DNA of 64,000 bases, from NCBI RefSeq assembly GCF_023541015.1, contig NZ_JALNPR010000003.1:62001-126000 (forward strand), written 5' to 3'. Both the position numbers and the translations under genes were made by a program. The stretch is from Marivivens donghaensis (GTDB lineage Bacteria > Pseudomonadota > Alphaproteobacteria > Rhodobacterales > Rhodobacteraceae). Each line of letters opens with the position of its first letter. The stretch's first letter is position 1. Below, in pieces: positions 24,433 to 34,501 of this stretch. The notes under the pieces were generated by a model, which worked only from the letters and a program-made list of their open reading frames with translations, searched no databases and was not told the origin of the DNA.

Positions 24433-26292
24433 ATGCTACGTTTAGATGACATCAGTTATTCGATCGAAGGGCGGGTCCTCATAGACCACGCCACCGCCGT
24501 CATTCCCACAGGCCATAAAGTTGGCGTTGTGGGCCGCAATGGGACGGGGAAAACCACTCTTTTCAAACTGATACGGGGCGAATTGCACCTTGACACAGGC
24601 ACCATCGAACTGCCCAAAGGCTGGAAGATCGGCGGCGTGAGCCAAGAGGTTCCCGGAAATGAGGTCTCTTTGATCGATACGGTGCTTGCCGCCGATATCG
24701 AACGATCAGCACTTTTGTTGGAATCAGAGACTGCAACTGATCCGTCCCGTATTGCCGACATTCAGACCCGCCTCACTGATATCGACGCATGGAGCGCGGA
24801 CGCCCGCGCCTCGTCCATCCTCAAGGGTCTGGGCTTTACCGACGACGAACAGAAAATGCCCTGCTCTGCCTTCTCGGGCGGGTGGCGTATGCGCGTGGCA
24901 CTAGCGGCAGTTCTTTTTTCGGAACCAGATCTGCTCTTGCTCGATGAACCGACCAACTACCTGGACCTCGAAGGTGCGCTCTGGCTCGAGAACTATTTGA
25001 CCCGCTATCCGCATACGGTTCTGATCGTCAGCCACGACCGCGAGCTTTTGAACCGCTCGGTCACGGGTATTCTGCACCTCGATAGCCAGAACCTGACCTA
25101 TTACACAGGCACCTACGACAGCTTTGCCCGCCAACGCGCTGAACAGCGCGCTGTGCTGATGCAAGCCGCCAAGAAGCAAGACGCCAAGCGTGCCCACCTT
25201 CAATCCTTTGTCGACCGCTTTAAGGCGAAGGCAAGCAAGGCAAAGCAGGCGCAATCCCGCGTTAAAATGCTCGAAAAGATGGAGAGCATTCGTGTGCCTG
25301 AGGATGCCGCCCGCACGGTCTTTACCTTCCCAACGCCGGAACCTCTCTCACCTCCGATCATCCGTGTTGAGAACGGCGCTGTGGGCTATGACGGCACCGC
25401 GATTTTGACCCGCCTGAACCTACGCATCGATCAGGACGATCGCATTGCGCTTTTGGGCCGCAACGGCGAAGGCAAATCGACCCTGTCGAAATTGCTCTCG
25501 GATCGTTTGCCCTTGATGGAAGGCGACAAACACTCGTCCTCCAAACTCCGCATCGGTTTCTTTGCCCAACATCAGGTTGATGAGTTGCGCGTCGAAGAAA
25601 CGCCGCTCCAGCATATCGCGCGGGCGATGCCTGACGTTCAGCAACCGAAACTGCGTGCCCGTCTCGCGGGGTTTGGCCTCATGGCAGCCCAAGCCGAAAC
25701 CGAGGTTGGCCGTCTCTCTGGTGGACAGAAGGCACGCCTTTCGCTCCTTCTGGCGACCCTCGACGCGCCGCATCTCTTGATCCTTGATGAGCCGACCAAC
25801 CACCTCGACATCGAAAGCCGCGAGGCTCTGGTCGAAGCGCTCACCGCCTACACAGGCGCGGTGATCCTCGTCAGCCACGACATGCACCTCTTGAGCCTCG
25901 TGGCGGACCGCCTCTGGCTGGTCAAAGACGGGCGAGTGACTCCTTATGAGGACGACCTCGACGCCTATCGCAAACTGCTTTTGTCCAGCGACAAGCCAAA
26001 GGCCGAAAAGCCCATTGTCGAAAAGCCCAAGGCAGAAAAAGCTGACCGCAACACTATCCTCGCGCTCAAGGCTGAAGTGCGTAAATGCGAAGAGCGCGTG
26101 AACAAGATCAACGAAATTCGGGATCGCGTTGCCTCAGAACTCGCGGATCGGTCGATTTACGAAGACGTAAACGCGGTGAAACTCGCGGGCCTCAACCGCA
26201 AATACGCTGAAGCCAATGCTGCCATCGACCGCGCAGAGGCCATGTGGATGGACGCGCTAGAGGCCTTAGACAAGGCCGAAAATCCGACCTGA
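24433..26292 (+). CDS. ABC-F family ATPase, YheS type
   Basis: A 619-residue soluble protein with two ABC ATPase domains and no membrane segment. Walker A motifs are GVVGRNGTGKTTLFK (near residue 36) and ALLGRNGEGKSTLSK (near residue 337), and the signatures are FSGGWRMRVALA and LSGGQKARLSLL. The linker QSFVDRFKAKASKAKQAQSR is the P-site tRNA-interaction motif of ABC-F proteins. The C-terminus has a lysine/glutamate-rich coiled coil. Its similarity is closest to E. coli YheS, a ribosome-associated translation factor. The ATG at 24433 begins the family-typical MLRLDDISY; a TTG at 24397 is open but unlikely. Confidence 0.92.
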   Translation: MLRLDDISYSIEGRVLIDHATAVIPTGHKVGVVGRNGTGKTTLFKLIRGELHLDTGTIELPKGWKIGGVSQEVPGNEVSLIDTVLAADIERSALLLESETATDPSRIADIQTRLTDIDAWSADARASSILKGLGFTDDEQKMPCSAFSGGWRMRVALAAVLFSEPDLLLLDEPTNYLDLEGALWLENYLTRYPHTVLIVSHDRELLNRSVTGILHLDSQNLTYYTGTYDSFARQRAEQRAVLMQAAKKQDAKRAHLQSFVDRFKAKASKAKQAQSRVKMLEKMESIRVPEDAARTVFTFPTPEPLSPPIIRVENGAVGYDGTAILTRLNLRIDQDDRIALLGRNGEGKSTLSKLLSDRLPLMEGDKHSSSKLRIGFFAQHQVDELRVEETPLQHIARAMPDVQQPKLRARLAGFGLMAAQAETEVGRLSGGQKARLSLLLATLDAPHLLILDEPTNHLDIESREALVEALTAYTGAVILVSHDMHLLSLVADRLWLVKDGRVTPYEDDLDAYRKLLLSSDKPKAEKPIVEKPKAEKADRNTILALKAEVRKCEERVNKINEIRDRVASELADRSIYEDVNAVKLAGLNRKYAEANAAIDRAEAMWMDALEALDKAENPT

Positions 26293-26299
26293 CCCCCTG

Positions 26300-26344
26300 C
26301 CTTTGTGCTTAAAATATCCCGGGGGTGCAGGGGGCAGCGCCCCC
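26300..26344 (+). repeat. Dispersed GC-rich intergenic repeat, copy 3
   Basis: Same element, with the stem extended to 9 bp (GCAGGGGGC AGC GCCCCCTGC, reaching 26347). It lies 7 bases after the ABC-F stop and before marC. Confidence 0.85.
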
Positions 26345-26398
26345 TGCCCTTGAAGCTTTGCCCTTTGTCCATTTGATCAAACCCGTTAGAACAGCTCT

Positions 26399-27019
26399 AT
26401 GACTGATTATATCGCCGCCTTCACCACGCTTTTCGTGATTATTGACCCTATCGGTTTGACGCCGCTTTTCGTGGCGCTCACCCACGGGGCATCTGCGCAA
26501 TTGCGCCGCAAAATTGCTCTCAGGGCCTGTATTACGGCAGCGGTGATCCTGTTTTGCTTTGGTATCTTCGGTGAGGCGCTCTTGGGCTTTGTCGGGATCT
26601 CCATGCCTGCCTTCCGCATCGCGGGCGGGGTTCTGTTGTTCCTGACCGCGCTCGAGATGTTGTTCCAGAAACGTCAGACCCGCCGTCAGGGCCACACCGA
26701 TGATGCGGCAGAGGATCATATCGATGACCCCTCCGTTTTTCCGATTGCCATCCCCCTGATCGCGGGCCCCGGGGCCATCGCGACAATGATCCTTTTGACG
26801 GATCAAGCAGAGGGCATCGGCGGATTTGCGGCAGTGATGGGCGTGATGCTTTCGGTCCTGCTGATCGTTTTCATCTTATTCCTTGTTTCCAACATGTTAG
26901 AGCGGATTCTGGGGCGCGTCGGAGTGAACGTCGTGACTCGCATCCTCGGGATGCTGTTGGCCGCATTGGCCATTCAGTTCATTCTTGATGGATTGCGCTC
27001 TTTCGGATTGGCGCCCTAA
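26399..27019 (+). CDS. MarC family integral membrane protein
   Basis: A 206-residue protein with six hydrophobic segments in the 3+3 arrangement of the MarC (UPF0056) family. Hallmarks are FVIIDPIGLTPLFVALT in the first third and PIAIPLIAGPGAIATMILL after the central loop, the two inverted-repeat motifs. Despite the name, MarC has no proven role in multiple antibiotic resistance. Transport substrate unknown. It is 17 bases upstream of the protease gene and may share its transcript. Confidence 0.92.
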   Translation: MTDYIAAFTTLFVIIDPIGLTPLFVALTHGASAQLRRKIALRACITAAVILFCFGIFGEALLGFVGISMPAFRIAGGVLLFLTALEMLFQKRQTRRQGHTDDAAEDHIDDPSVFPIAIPLIAGPGAIATMILLTDQAEGIGGFAAVMGVMLSVLLIVFILFLVSNMLERILGRVGVNVVTRILGMLLAALAIQFILDGLRSFGLAP

Positions 27020-27036
27020 GACCTATCTATTGGTCT

Positions 27037-27615
27037 ATGGACACAAACGACCAGCTTCGCCTCTTGTATCTCGGCATCCTCGTCACCGTCATTTTTGGCG
27101 GTGTGATGATCCGTTCGCGTCATAGGCTCGGCAAAGTTGCTCAGCAGCTTGGAATTTGGACGTTGATTTTTGGCGGCGTGATCCTCGCCGTATCCAGCTA
27201 CCAAGGCGCAGGCTTTATGCCGTTTCGCACGCAATCGACGCTGTCCGATGGACGCATCGAATTAGCAATCCAACCAGACGGTCATTACTACATGACCGCG
27301 ATGGTGAATGGTGTCCCGATTGAATTTGTCGTCGATACGGGTGCTACTCATGTGGTCCTGAACCAAGCGGACGCAAAACGCATTGGCATCGACCTCAATG
27401 ACGTGACCTACATCGGCTCGGCCAACACGGCCAACGGCGTCGTTCGCACAGCTCCAATCCGGATTGAGACACTAACCATCGGCGATATCACTGACCGCAA
27501 TATCCGTGCGGTCGTGAATGGCGGCCCGATGGAGGGATCGCTGTTGGGCATGAGCTACCTCAACCGTTTCAGCAAAATCGAAATTAGCCGCGGCCGACTG
27601 ATCCTCACCCGTTAG
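27037..27615 (+). CDS. Retropepsin-like (clan AA) aspartic protease, membrane-anchored
   Basis: A 192-residue protein. Residues ~5-25 and ~35-55 are hydrophobic (membrane anchor), followed by a single retropepsin-type domain with the catalytic VDTGATHVVL near residue 107 and the family segment IGSANTANGVVRTAPIRI, ending LLGMSYLNRFSKIE. The protein would act as a dimer in the periplasm. It belongs to the TIGR02281-type family found in alphaproteobacteria. Substrates unknown. Its stop overlaps that of the convergent GFA gene by four bases. Confidence 0.88.
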   Translation: MDTNDQLRLLYLGILVTVIFGGVMIRSRHRLGKVAQQLGIWTLIFGGVILAVSSYQGAGFMPFRTQSTLSDGRIELAIQPDGHYYMTAMVNGVPIEFVVDTGATHVVLNQADAKRIGIDLNDVTYIGSANTANGVVRTAPIRIETLTIGDITDRNIRAVVNGGPMEGSLLGMSYLNRFSKIEISRGRLILTR

Positions 27616-28067
27616 GTCTCGTAATCGGGGTGCTGATTGTTGGTCTTTTTCGCGTTATCTGCGTTGATATAATCCTCATCGCATGTGTGCTCCGTGAGGC
27701 TTGGTAATTGGCTGAGCAACGGTGACTTCGATTCAGCGCCCCACGCGAACTTCAGTTTCACCTCTTCGGACTTGTCAAAAACCGAAATCGCCATCCAAAA
27801 CGACTGCCGATTATCGCGTTTATAGGTCAAGGTGGTCCCGCACTCTGAACAAAAGCCCCGCGACACACCTTCAGAGCTTTTGAAAATCGATGGGACACGA
27901 CGGGTCCACGTCACAGCATTGACAGGGACACCGATCCAAGCCCCGAGCAGGCTCCCCGTCGCTTTCTGACACATCCGGCAATAGCACACGTGTGCGTTAT
28001 TCATAACTGATGTCACGCGGAACCGGACTGCACCGCACTGACACCCACCAGCGTGAAGATTGGACAT
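27612..28067 (-). CDS. GFA family zinc-binding protein
   Basis: A 151-residue protein of the glutathione-dependent formaldehyde-activating (GFA/CENP-V) fold. Zinc-binding cysteines are seen as GGCQCGAVRF, CYCRMCQKATG and FCSECGTTLTYK. Most family members are not true formaldehyde-activating enzymes, so no reaction is assigned. The start at 28067 was chosen because GCGGAGGCAAAA precedes it; the in-frame ATG at 28085 has no ribosome-binding site. It is 27 bases from the holC stop. Confidence 0.88.
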   Translation of the reverse strand: MSNLHAGGCQCGAVRFRVTSVMNNAHVCYCRMCQKATGSLLGAWIGVPVNAVTWTRRVPSIFKSSEGVSRGFCSECGTTLTYKRDNRQSFWMAISVFDKSEEVKLKFAWGAESKSPLLSQLPSLTEHTCDEDYINADNAKKTNNQHPDYET

Positions 28068-28094
28068 TTTTGCCTCCGCTAGCATTTGTCTTTT

Positions 28095-28565
28095 CTAGTC
28101 GGGCTGACTTTCGGCTTTCTTTGTCCAACGGCCATCTTCTTGGGCCCAATATTGGGCCGAGATGTTTTGCGAGGTTAGGCCTTTCCAAGCCTCTCGCGCC
28201 AGTTGAACCAGACCATCATCGAATCCCGAAAATATAATCATGCTCCGTTCAACCTTAGTAACATCTTCGGCGGAGATTGTCGCCCCGTCGACGCAAACTA
28301 TACAATTCGGTTCATTTAGTGCTGGACGACCATCGCTTGTTAGCAAGATCGGTTGATGGGCGTCATGCGGACCACCCGCCAAACCATGTGCTAAGAAGGC
28401 CGTATCGCCACAGTCCCAGAGGGCTGCATCCAATGCCGCCATACGATCCGCGTTGGTGCCGCGCACTTCGACCCTCCAGCCCTGATCACGCGCCTTGCCC
28501 AACAACAGGGGCAAGGCTTTCTCGAGTGAGCTTTCGGTGAGATGGTAGAAATAAGCGGCACCCAC
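28095..28565 (-). CDS. holC: DNA polymerase III subunit chi
   Basis: A 156-residue HolC, the clamp-loader accessory subunit that links the replicase to single-strand-binding protein. It starts AAYFYHLTESSLEKALPLLL and contains VEVRGTNADRMAALDAALW and FLAHGLA, which are diagnostic. It uses a GTG start 4 bases after the pepA stop; GAGG lies in the end of pepA. The pepA-holC pair is conserved across proteobacteria. Confidence 0.92.
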   Translation of the reverse strand: MGAAYFYHLTESSLEKALPLLLGKARDQGWRVEVRGTNADRMAALDAALWDCGDTAFLAHGLAGGPHDAHQPILLTSDGRPALNEPNCIVCVDGATISAEDVTKVERSMIIFSGFDDGLVQLAREAWKGLTSQNISAQYWAQEDGRWTKKAESQPD

Positions 28566-28569
28566 GGAC

Positions 28570-30036
28570 TTAGGCCTCGTAGTTGTCAGCGATAAGACGG
28601 TTCAGCGCCATTACACCCCAGCCAGTCGCACCCTTCGGGGCGAGAGCCGTGTCCGCTTTGGTCTGTGCAGTGCCCGCAATATCGATGTGGCACCACGGCA
28701 TGTCGTCTTGGATAAAACGTCGCAGGAATTGCGCTGCTGTGATCGACCCACCGTCGCGACCACCGACATTTTTCATATCCGCCTTAGCCGATTTCAACAT
28801 TGCGTCATAGGCAGGGCCCATCGGCATCCGCCATGCGCCCTCGCCCTCGTTCGCTGCGGCCTTCAGCAGTTTATTCGACAGCTCGTCACTGTTCGAGAAC
28901 ACACCCGCATTTTCATGGCCCAGCGCGATGATGATCGCACCCGTTAGCGTGGCGAGGTTGATAACGCCCGTCGGTTTGAACCGCTCCTGCGCATACCAGA
29001 GCACATCGGCCAGAACCAAACGGCCCTCGGCGTCGGTGTTGATCACCTCAATCGTGTCACCCTTCATCGAGGTCACGATATCGCCCGGACGCACAGCATT
29101 ACCCGACGGCATGTTCTCAACCAGACCCACGAGGCCGACCACATTGGCCTTAGCCTTACGCAGGGCGAGCGTTTTCATGACGCCAGCCACAACACCCGCG
29201 CCACCCATGTCCATGGTCATATCTTCCATGCCAGCGGCTGGTTTGATGCTGATACCGCCCGTATCGAACACAACACCTTTGCCAACAAAGGCAAAGGGTG
29301 CCTCTTCGCCGCCGCCATTCCACTGCATCACGACGACCTTGGACGGGCTGTCCGATCCTTGCCCAACGCAGAGGAGAGACCCCATGCCTAGCTTTTCCAG
29401 ATCAGCCTCTTCGAGAACTTCAACGGTCACGCCCAGCGCACTCAGATCGCTAAGTTTTTCGGCAAATGTAGTGGTGGTCAGGATGTTTGCAGGCGCATTC
29501 ACTAGATCGCGAGTAAAAAAGGTGCCTTCGGCAACAGCCGCTAGAGGTGCGTAGGCAGTAGAAGTTTCGTCAGCGTCTTTGACCATGACGGTAACAGCGC
29601 CGTAGGTGGTTTTGTCACCCGTCTTGTGATCCTCAAACACATAGGCGCGCATCGCGATGCCAAAGGCGAGTTCTTCGGGCTTGTTCACCGCTGCAGCCAG
29701 AACGGTCAGATCGCCCTTACCCATCGCCTTGGCAATGCTTGCACCCGCCTTGCGGTGTTCTTCTGCCGAAGCACGGCGCGGCAGTTTCACGACCAAGAGA
29801 GCCTCAGCCGCGAGGCCCACAGGCCATGTGACCTCAGCCAGATCGCCGGTGCCCAGTTTTGCAAACCGATCAGAGGCAACCAAGCGCTCTACCGCTTTGC
29901 GGGATAGGGTGTTCACCTTACGCGCACCGATGTCCATTTTACCGTCTTCGGTCACGAAAATCGCAATCCGACCTTCTGTCGTCGCGAGCGCATCAGTGGT
30001 CAAAGGCGCAAAGGTAATCTGGATCGGGCTAGTCAT
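28570..30036 (-). CDS. pepA: Leucyl aminopeptidase (M17)
   Basis: A 488-residue two-metal aminopeptidase that trims N-terminal residues from cytoplasmic peptides. The C-terminal catalytic domain has the metal-binding segments GKGVVFDTGGISIKPA, EDMTMDMGGAGVVAG and the family signature NTDAEGRLVLADVLWY. Residues 1-170 form the less conserved N-terminal domain. The ATG at 30036 follows AGGAGTTCACCAA; the open frame continues upstream to 30159 without conservation. Divergent from lptF as in many proteobacteria. Confidence 0.95.
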   Translation of the reverse strand: MTSPIQITFAPLTTDALATTEGRIAIFVTEDGKMDIGARKVNTLSRKAVERLVASDRFAKLGTGDLAEVTWPVGLAAEALLVVKLPRRASAEEHRKAGASIAKAMGKGDLTVLAAAVNKPEELAFGIAMRAYVFEDHKTGDKTTYGAVTVMVKDADETSTAYAPLAAVAEGTFFTRDLVNAPANILTTTTFAEKLSDLSALGVTVEVLEEADLEKLGMGSLLCVGQGSDSPSKVVVMQWNGGGEEAPFAFVGKGVVFDTGGISIKPAAGMEDMTMDMGGAGVVAGVMKTLALRKAKANVVGLVGLVENMPSGNAVRPGDIVTSMKGDTIEVINTDAEGRLVLADVLWYAQERFKPTGVINLATLTGAIIIALGHENAGVFSNSDELSNKLLKAAANEGEGAWRMPMGPAYDAMLKSAKADMKNVGGRDGGSITAAQFLRRFIQDDMPWCHIDIAGTAQTKADTALAPKGATGWGVMALNRLIADNYEA

Positions 30037-30172
30037 TTGGTGAACTCCTGAAAGCTGTCTTTCGGCAATAGGTAGCTTGCCTTGTGGTGAATGACCAGAA
30101 TACGGTTCAATCCCCCCAACAAATCGGTTAGCGTCTTGGCGATAAGGAATAACTGGCATCCGGGGGGACGCA

Positions 30173-31300
30173 TTGGCTCGATTCGACAGATACCTACTGT
30201 CGCAATTGCTGACTCTCTTCGGCTTTTTCTCGCTCGTATTGGTCTTTATCTATTGGATCAGAGCGGCGGTCGAATTGTTCGACGAACTGATATCTGACGG
30301 ACAAACAGCAAAAGTGGTTTTGGAACTCACCATGCTCACCCTTCCGGGCGTGGTGCAGATCGTCTTGCCATTGGCCGCAGTGGTGGCGAGCATCTACGTG
30401 ATGAACCGCATGACCTCTGACAGTGAATTGGTGGTTATGCAGGGCACAGGATTTTCGCCCGTGCGCCTGATCCGTCCTGCGGTGATCTTTGGCGTGATCG
30501 TGACGGTCCTGACGATGGTCGCCTCGCATTTTCTGGTGCCAACCGCGGCGCTCATCACCAATCAACGCCAAGCGGAGATCAGCCAGAACCTCGCCGCGCG
30601 GATGCTGGTCGAAGGGCGGTTTCAATCGCCCACCTCTGGTTTGACGATCTACATCCGCGATATCAGCCGCAGCGGAGAGTTGTTGGACCTGTTCCTCTCA
30701 GATACCCGTGATGATGCAGAGACGATGACCTACACCGCGTCACGCGCGTACCTCGTGAAAACCGACAATGGCCCGCAGCTGGTGATGATCGATGGTATGG
30801 CGCAGGCGCTTAATACCAACACCCAGCGCCTGAGCCTTACACGGTTCGAAGATTTCACCTACGACCTCGGCGATCTGGTCGACTTCACACCTCGATTAAC
30901 AAGGTCAAGCGGTGAAGTAACCTCTCTCGAGCTACTGATGGCAACGCCTGAGTTGCAGACTGAGACAGGCAAGACCGCTGGCGAATTGATCATGGAAGCC
31001 AACCGCCGCAATGCGCGTGCGCTCTTGGGCCTCGTCGGGGCTGCGATTGGGGCGGCATCCTTGCTCGTCGGTGGGTTCAGTCGCTTTGGGGTTTGGAAAC
31101 AGGTGATGCTGGCCATTGCCCTGATCATCGTTGTCAAATTCGCGGAATCGACCGCTGAGAACATGATGCGCACGATGCCCGAAGCATGGATGGTGCCCTA
31201 TCTGCCGATCCTAGTGGGCATAGTGATCACTATGGTTTTGCTGACCATCGCGACCTACCCCGCGCGGTTCCGCTTTCCCAAAGGAAGGATCGCAGCATGA
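30173..31300 (+). CDS. lptF: LPS export ABC transporter permease LptF
   Basis: A 375-residue YjgP/YjgQ-family permease. Hydrophobic segments lie near residues 10-35, 50-80, 97-120 and then three at the C-terminus (from ~285), flanking the periplasmic jellyroll domain. With LptG and the ATPase LptB it extracts lipopolysaccharide from the inner membrane. It uses a TTG start preceded by GGGGGG, the only reasonable start in frame. It overlaps lptG by four bases. Confidence 0.93.
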   Translation: MARFDRYLLSQLLTLFGFFSLVLVFIYWIRAAVELFDELISDGQTAKVVLELTMLTLPGVVQIVLPLAAVVASIYVMNRMTSDSELVVMQGTGFSPVRLIRPAVIFGVIVTVLTMVASHFLVPTAALITNQRQAEISQNLAARMLVEGRFQSPTSGLTIYIRDISRSGELLDLFLSDTRDDAETMTYTASRAYLVKTDNGPQLVMIDGMAQALNTNTQRLSLTRFEDFTYDLGDLVDFTPRLTRSSGEVTSLELLMATPELQTETGKTAGELIMEANRRNARALLGLVGAAIGAASLLVGGFSRFGVWKQVMLAIALIIVVKFAESTAENMMRTMPEAWMVPYLPILVGIVITMVLLTIATYPARFRFPKGRIAA

Positions 31301-32391
31301 TCCTTCACCGATATTTCGCTCAGCGCTTTATTTTTGTCCTCGGGGGCGTGATCGGTGTGTTCGGCCTATTGATGGCGTTCGTTGAGTTGGTCGAGCGTCT
31401 AAGAACCCTGCGCAATGTCGATGTATCCTTTGGGCAGGTTGTGCAATTGGCGCTCCTGAACCTGCCTGACTCGCTCTATCGGATAATCCCTCTTTTGGTG
31501 ATCATCGCGACGATCTGGCTGTTTCTTGGTCTTGCGCGATCATCTGAACTTGTCGTCACACGTGCGGCAGGCCGTTCGGCACTTAGGGCACTCGTTGCGC
31601 CCTGTCTCGTCGCCTTCACATTCGGCCTCGTGACCATTGGGATTTTCAACCCCATCGTCGCAAGCACATCCCGAGAATTCGATGCACGGCTGAGCACCCT
31701 CACGGGCGAAGGCAGTAGTTTTACCGTCTCCTCGGATGGCTTGTGGCTCCGCCAAGGGTCAACGAACGGGCAAACGGTGATCCGCGCAGACGCGACTAAC
31801 CTTGACGGTACGGAACTGTCTGGGGTCACGTTCATCACCTTCACCCTTGACGGTGGTCCAGTGCGTCGGATCGAGGCTACGTCAGCCCGTCTGACACCGG
31901 GCCAATGGGACATCACAAACGCAAAAGTCTGGCCTCTGGCTGACGCCGAAAACCCCGAAGCCGTCGCGGAATACCACGAGACGTTCCAAATCCCATCGTC
32001 GCTGACCGTTGATCAAATCCGCGACAGTTTCGGCAGTCCGACCTCTGTTCCGATCTGGGAACTCCCCGCCTTTATCGAAAAACTTCGGACAGCAGGATTT
32101 AGTGCACGTCGTCATGCGGTTTGGCTCCAGTCTGAACTGGCGATGCCTCTCTTCTTGGTCGCGATGGTTTTAATCGGCGCGGCCTTTACCATGCGTCCGC
32201 AACGCGGCGGCAAAACGGGACAGATGGTTCTTTGGGCTATTCTGATCAGTTTCGGGCTTTATTTCGTTCGGAATTTTGCGTCTATTTTGGGCGAAAACGG
32301 GCAAATCCCGATTGCCTTGGCTGCTTGGGCTCCGCCCTTTGTCGCCGTGGGTTTTGCCTTTGGTCTACTACTGCATCTGGAGGACGGGTAA
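31297..32391 (+). CDS. lptG: LPS export ABC transporter permease LptG
   Basis: A 364-residue second YjgP/YjgQ-family permease beginning MILHRYFAQRFIFVLGGVIG, with the same membrane-jellyroll-membrane plan as LptF. It forms the LptB2FG complex. The ATGA overlap with lptF fixes the start; the stop overlaps the lptD start by one base (TAATG). The lptB and lptA/lptC genes are not in the window. Confidence 0.94.
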   Translation: MILHRYFAQRFIFVLGGVIGVFGLLMAFVELVERLRTLRNVDVSFGQVVQLALLNLPDSLYRIIPLLVIIATIWLFLGLARSSELVVTRAAGRSALRALVAPCLVAFTFGLVTIGIFNPIVASTSREFDARLSTLTGEGSSFTVSSDGLWLRQGSTNGQTVIRADATNLDGTELSGVTFITFTLDGGPVRRIEATSARLTPGQWDITNAKVWPLADAENPEAVAEYHETFQIPSSLTVDQIRDSFGSPTSVPIWELPAFIEKLRTAGFSARRHAVWLQSELAMPLFLVAMVLIGAAFTMRPQRGGKTGQMVLWAILISFGLYFVRNFASILGENGQIPIALAAWAPPFVAVGFAFGLLLHLEDG

Positions 32392-34490
32392 TGCGTCGTC
32401 TCGCCCCGCTTATCCTCGCCGCCCTTCCCTTTGCAGGAGCAGTTGCCGCCCAAGACGCGGCAACCCTTATGGCGGACAGCGTATCGATCACCGCCGACAA
32501 TCGACTGATTGCATCGGGCAATGTTGAGGCATTCTTTGACGGCACAACGCTCTCTGCGGCTCGTATCACCTATGATGAGGCAACTGATCGTCTGATCATT
32601 AACGGCCCCATTTTCATCAAGGCCGCCGATGGCACAATCCTCACAGCCGAAAGCGCGGACCTAGACCCCAAGTTGCAAAACGGTCTTTTGCTCAGCGCCC
32701 GTATGGTCCTGAACGAACAGTTGCAACTGGCTGCGAACCGTATCGATCGGGTTGACGGTCGCCTCATCCAATTGACCAAGGTTGCCGCGACATCGTGTAA
32801 TGTCTGCGACGGGCGCCCACCATTGTGGGACATTCGCGCGTCTCGGATTGTCCATGATCAAGATGCCAAGGAACTATACCTCGACAATGCGGTGTTGCGT
32901 GTTCGAGGCGTGCCTGTGTTTTGGCTGCCTACGATGCGGCTCCCTGATCCTACGCTTGATCGTGCGACCGGGTTTCTGGCACCGAGCTACCAGTCGAACA
33001 ACCTGTTAGGCCTTGGTGTCCGCACACCATATTTCATCAAGATCGGTGATCACCGCGACCTAACCCTGACCCCTTTCTTGAGCGCGGAAACCCGCACCCT
33101 CGAAGCGCGGTATCGTCAGGCCTATTTAAACGGTGATATCGAAATTAACGCCGCCGTGAGCCGCGATACCATCGATGATGGAGCGACACGGGGTTACGTC
33201 AGATACGCGGGCGACTTTGCTTTGCCGCGCGATTACACGCTGAGCTTCAATGGCATCGTCACAAGTCACGACGAATACCTCGCCCAATATGGCTATTCCT
33301 CTGCGGATTATCTGAAAAACGCACTAACGGTCGCGCGGATCGAACCGCAGTCCTTTGTGATGGGCGAAGTGGCTATCTATCACACGGTCAAAGACGGTGA
33401 GACTGACGCCGATATTATTCCCGTTGTCGTCAGCGTAAGCACTGAAAAGCAGCTCAACTACGCCTCGGGCGTCCTGACCACAGGCATCGATGCGGACCTT
33501 CAACTGCGATACGGTCACGACAACACAGGCGCAGATCGCGATGTATTTCGGATCGGCGCATATGCGGACTGGAACCGAAACTGGGTGCGCCCCTCTGGCA
33601 TCGTGATCGAAAGTGATGTGGGTATTGCGGTAGATGTCTACGGGTTCAACAACGATCCTACAAATGACACGGCGTTCCGATTGGTCCCCTCGGCTTCGGT
33701 CACCCTGCGTTACCCAATGGCCCGCACCGAGCGCGATGGTTCTGTGAACTTGCTAGAGCCATTATTGATGCTGGGGTGGTCCGATATCATTGGCGATACC
33801 GTCCCGAACGAAGACAGCGGCACCGCCGATTTCGACGAAGCGAACCTGTTTAGCCTATCGCGTTTCCCTGGTGACGACCGCGTAGAAACAGGCGCGCAAG
33901 CTGCCTATGGCATATCATGGCTTCACATTGCGCCGCAGGGATGGAACGCACGGCTTTTGATGGGACAGGTTGTGCGTGACGAACCCGCCGATTTCTCGGC
34001 ATCGTCGGGGCTGTCTGGCTTGGGATCCGACTTCCTTCTCGGGGGGCAATTGTCCCTCGCAAATGGGCTTCACGTTCATGGCCGCACGCTGATCGACGCA
34101 GACTGGGGTGCTGGCAAATCCGAGTTGGGCGTTGGATGGGCAAATAATCGGATCGACCTCACGGCTGAATACCTGTGGCTCCCCGCCGACCTTGGCGAAA
34201 GCCGCACTGAGGTGACGTCTGAGTGGGCCTTGGATGCGGGCTACATCGTCAATGACAACTGGAATATCGGGTTCAACGGGCGCTACGACATCGATGCAGA
34301 TAGCCCTGTTGACGCGGAAATTCTCTTGGGATGGCAGAACGAATGCGTGAAAGTCGAGTTTTCGGCCTCGCGCAGCTATACTGTTTCCTCTACTCTTGAA
34401 CCAACAACAGACTACGGATTGACCGTGGGGATCGCAGGCTTTGGCACCTCGACATCGGGTGTCGCTCCCCGTCGGGTCTGCACGAATTGA
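32391..34490 (+). CDS. lptD: LPS-assembly outer-membrane protein LptD
   Basis: A 699-residue outer-membrane barrel. Residues 1-20 are a signal peptide (LAPLILAALPFAGAVAAQD). An OstA-like N-terminal domain follows (SVSITADNRLIASGNVEAFF), then the long beta-barrel with alternating hydrophobic and polar residues. The cysteine pair ATSCNVCDGRPPLWDIRA near residue 140 is typical of alphaproteobacterial LptD; a further cysteine pair is near the C-terminus (NECVKVEF, RRVCTN), consistent with disulphide-linked assembly. It inserts LPS at the cell surface with LptE. Confidence 0.94.
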   Translation: MRRLAPLILAALPFAGAVAAQDAATLMADSVSITADNRLIASGNVEAFFDGTTLSAARITYDEATDRLIINGPIFIKAADGTILTAESADLDPKLQNGLLLSARMVLNEQLQLAANRIDRVDGRLIQLTKVAATSCNVCDGRPPLWDIRASRIVHDQDAKELYLDNAVLRVRGVPVFWLPTMRLPDPTLDRATGFLAPSYQSNNLLGLGVRTPYFIKIGDHRDLTLTPFLSAETRTLEARYRQAYLNGDIEINAAVSRDTIDDGATRGYVRYAGDFALPRDYTLSFNGIVTSHDEYLAQYGYSSADYLKNALTVARIEPQSFVMGEVAIYHTVKDGETDADIIPVVVSVSTEKQLNYASGVLTTGIDADLQLRYGHDNTGADRDVFRIGAYADWNRNWVRPSGIVIESDVGIAVDVYGFNNDPTNDTAFRLVPSASVTLRYPMARTERDGSVNLLEPLLMLGWSDIIGDTVPNEDSGTADFDEANLFSLSRFPGDDRVETGAQAAYGISWLHIAPQGWNARLLMGQVVRDEPADFSASSGLSGLGSDFLLGGQLSLANGLHVHGRTLIDADWGAGKSELGVGWANNRIDLTAEYLWLPADLGESRTEVTSEWALDAGYIVNDNWNIGFNGRYDIDADSPVDAEILLGWQNECVKVEFSASRSYTVSSTLEPTTDYGLTVGIAGFGTSTSGVAPRRVCTN

Positions 34491-34501
34491 ATGAGGCACC
34501 T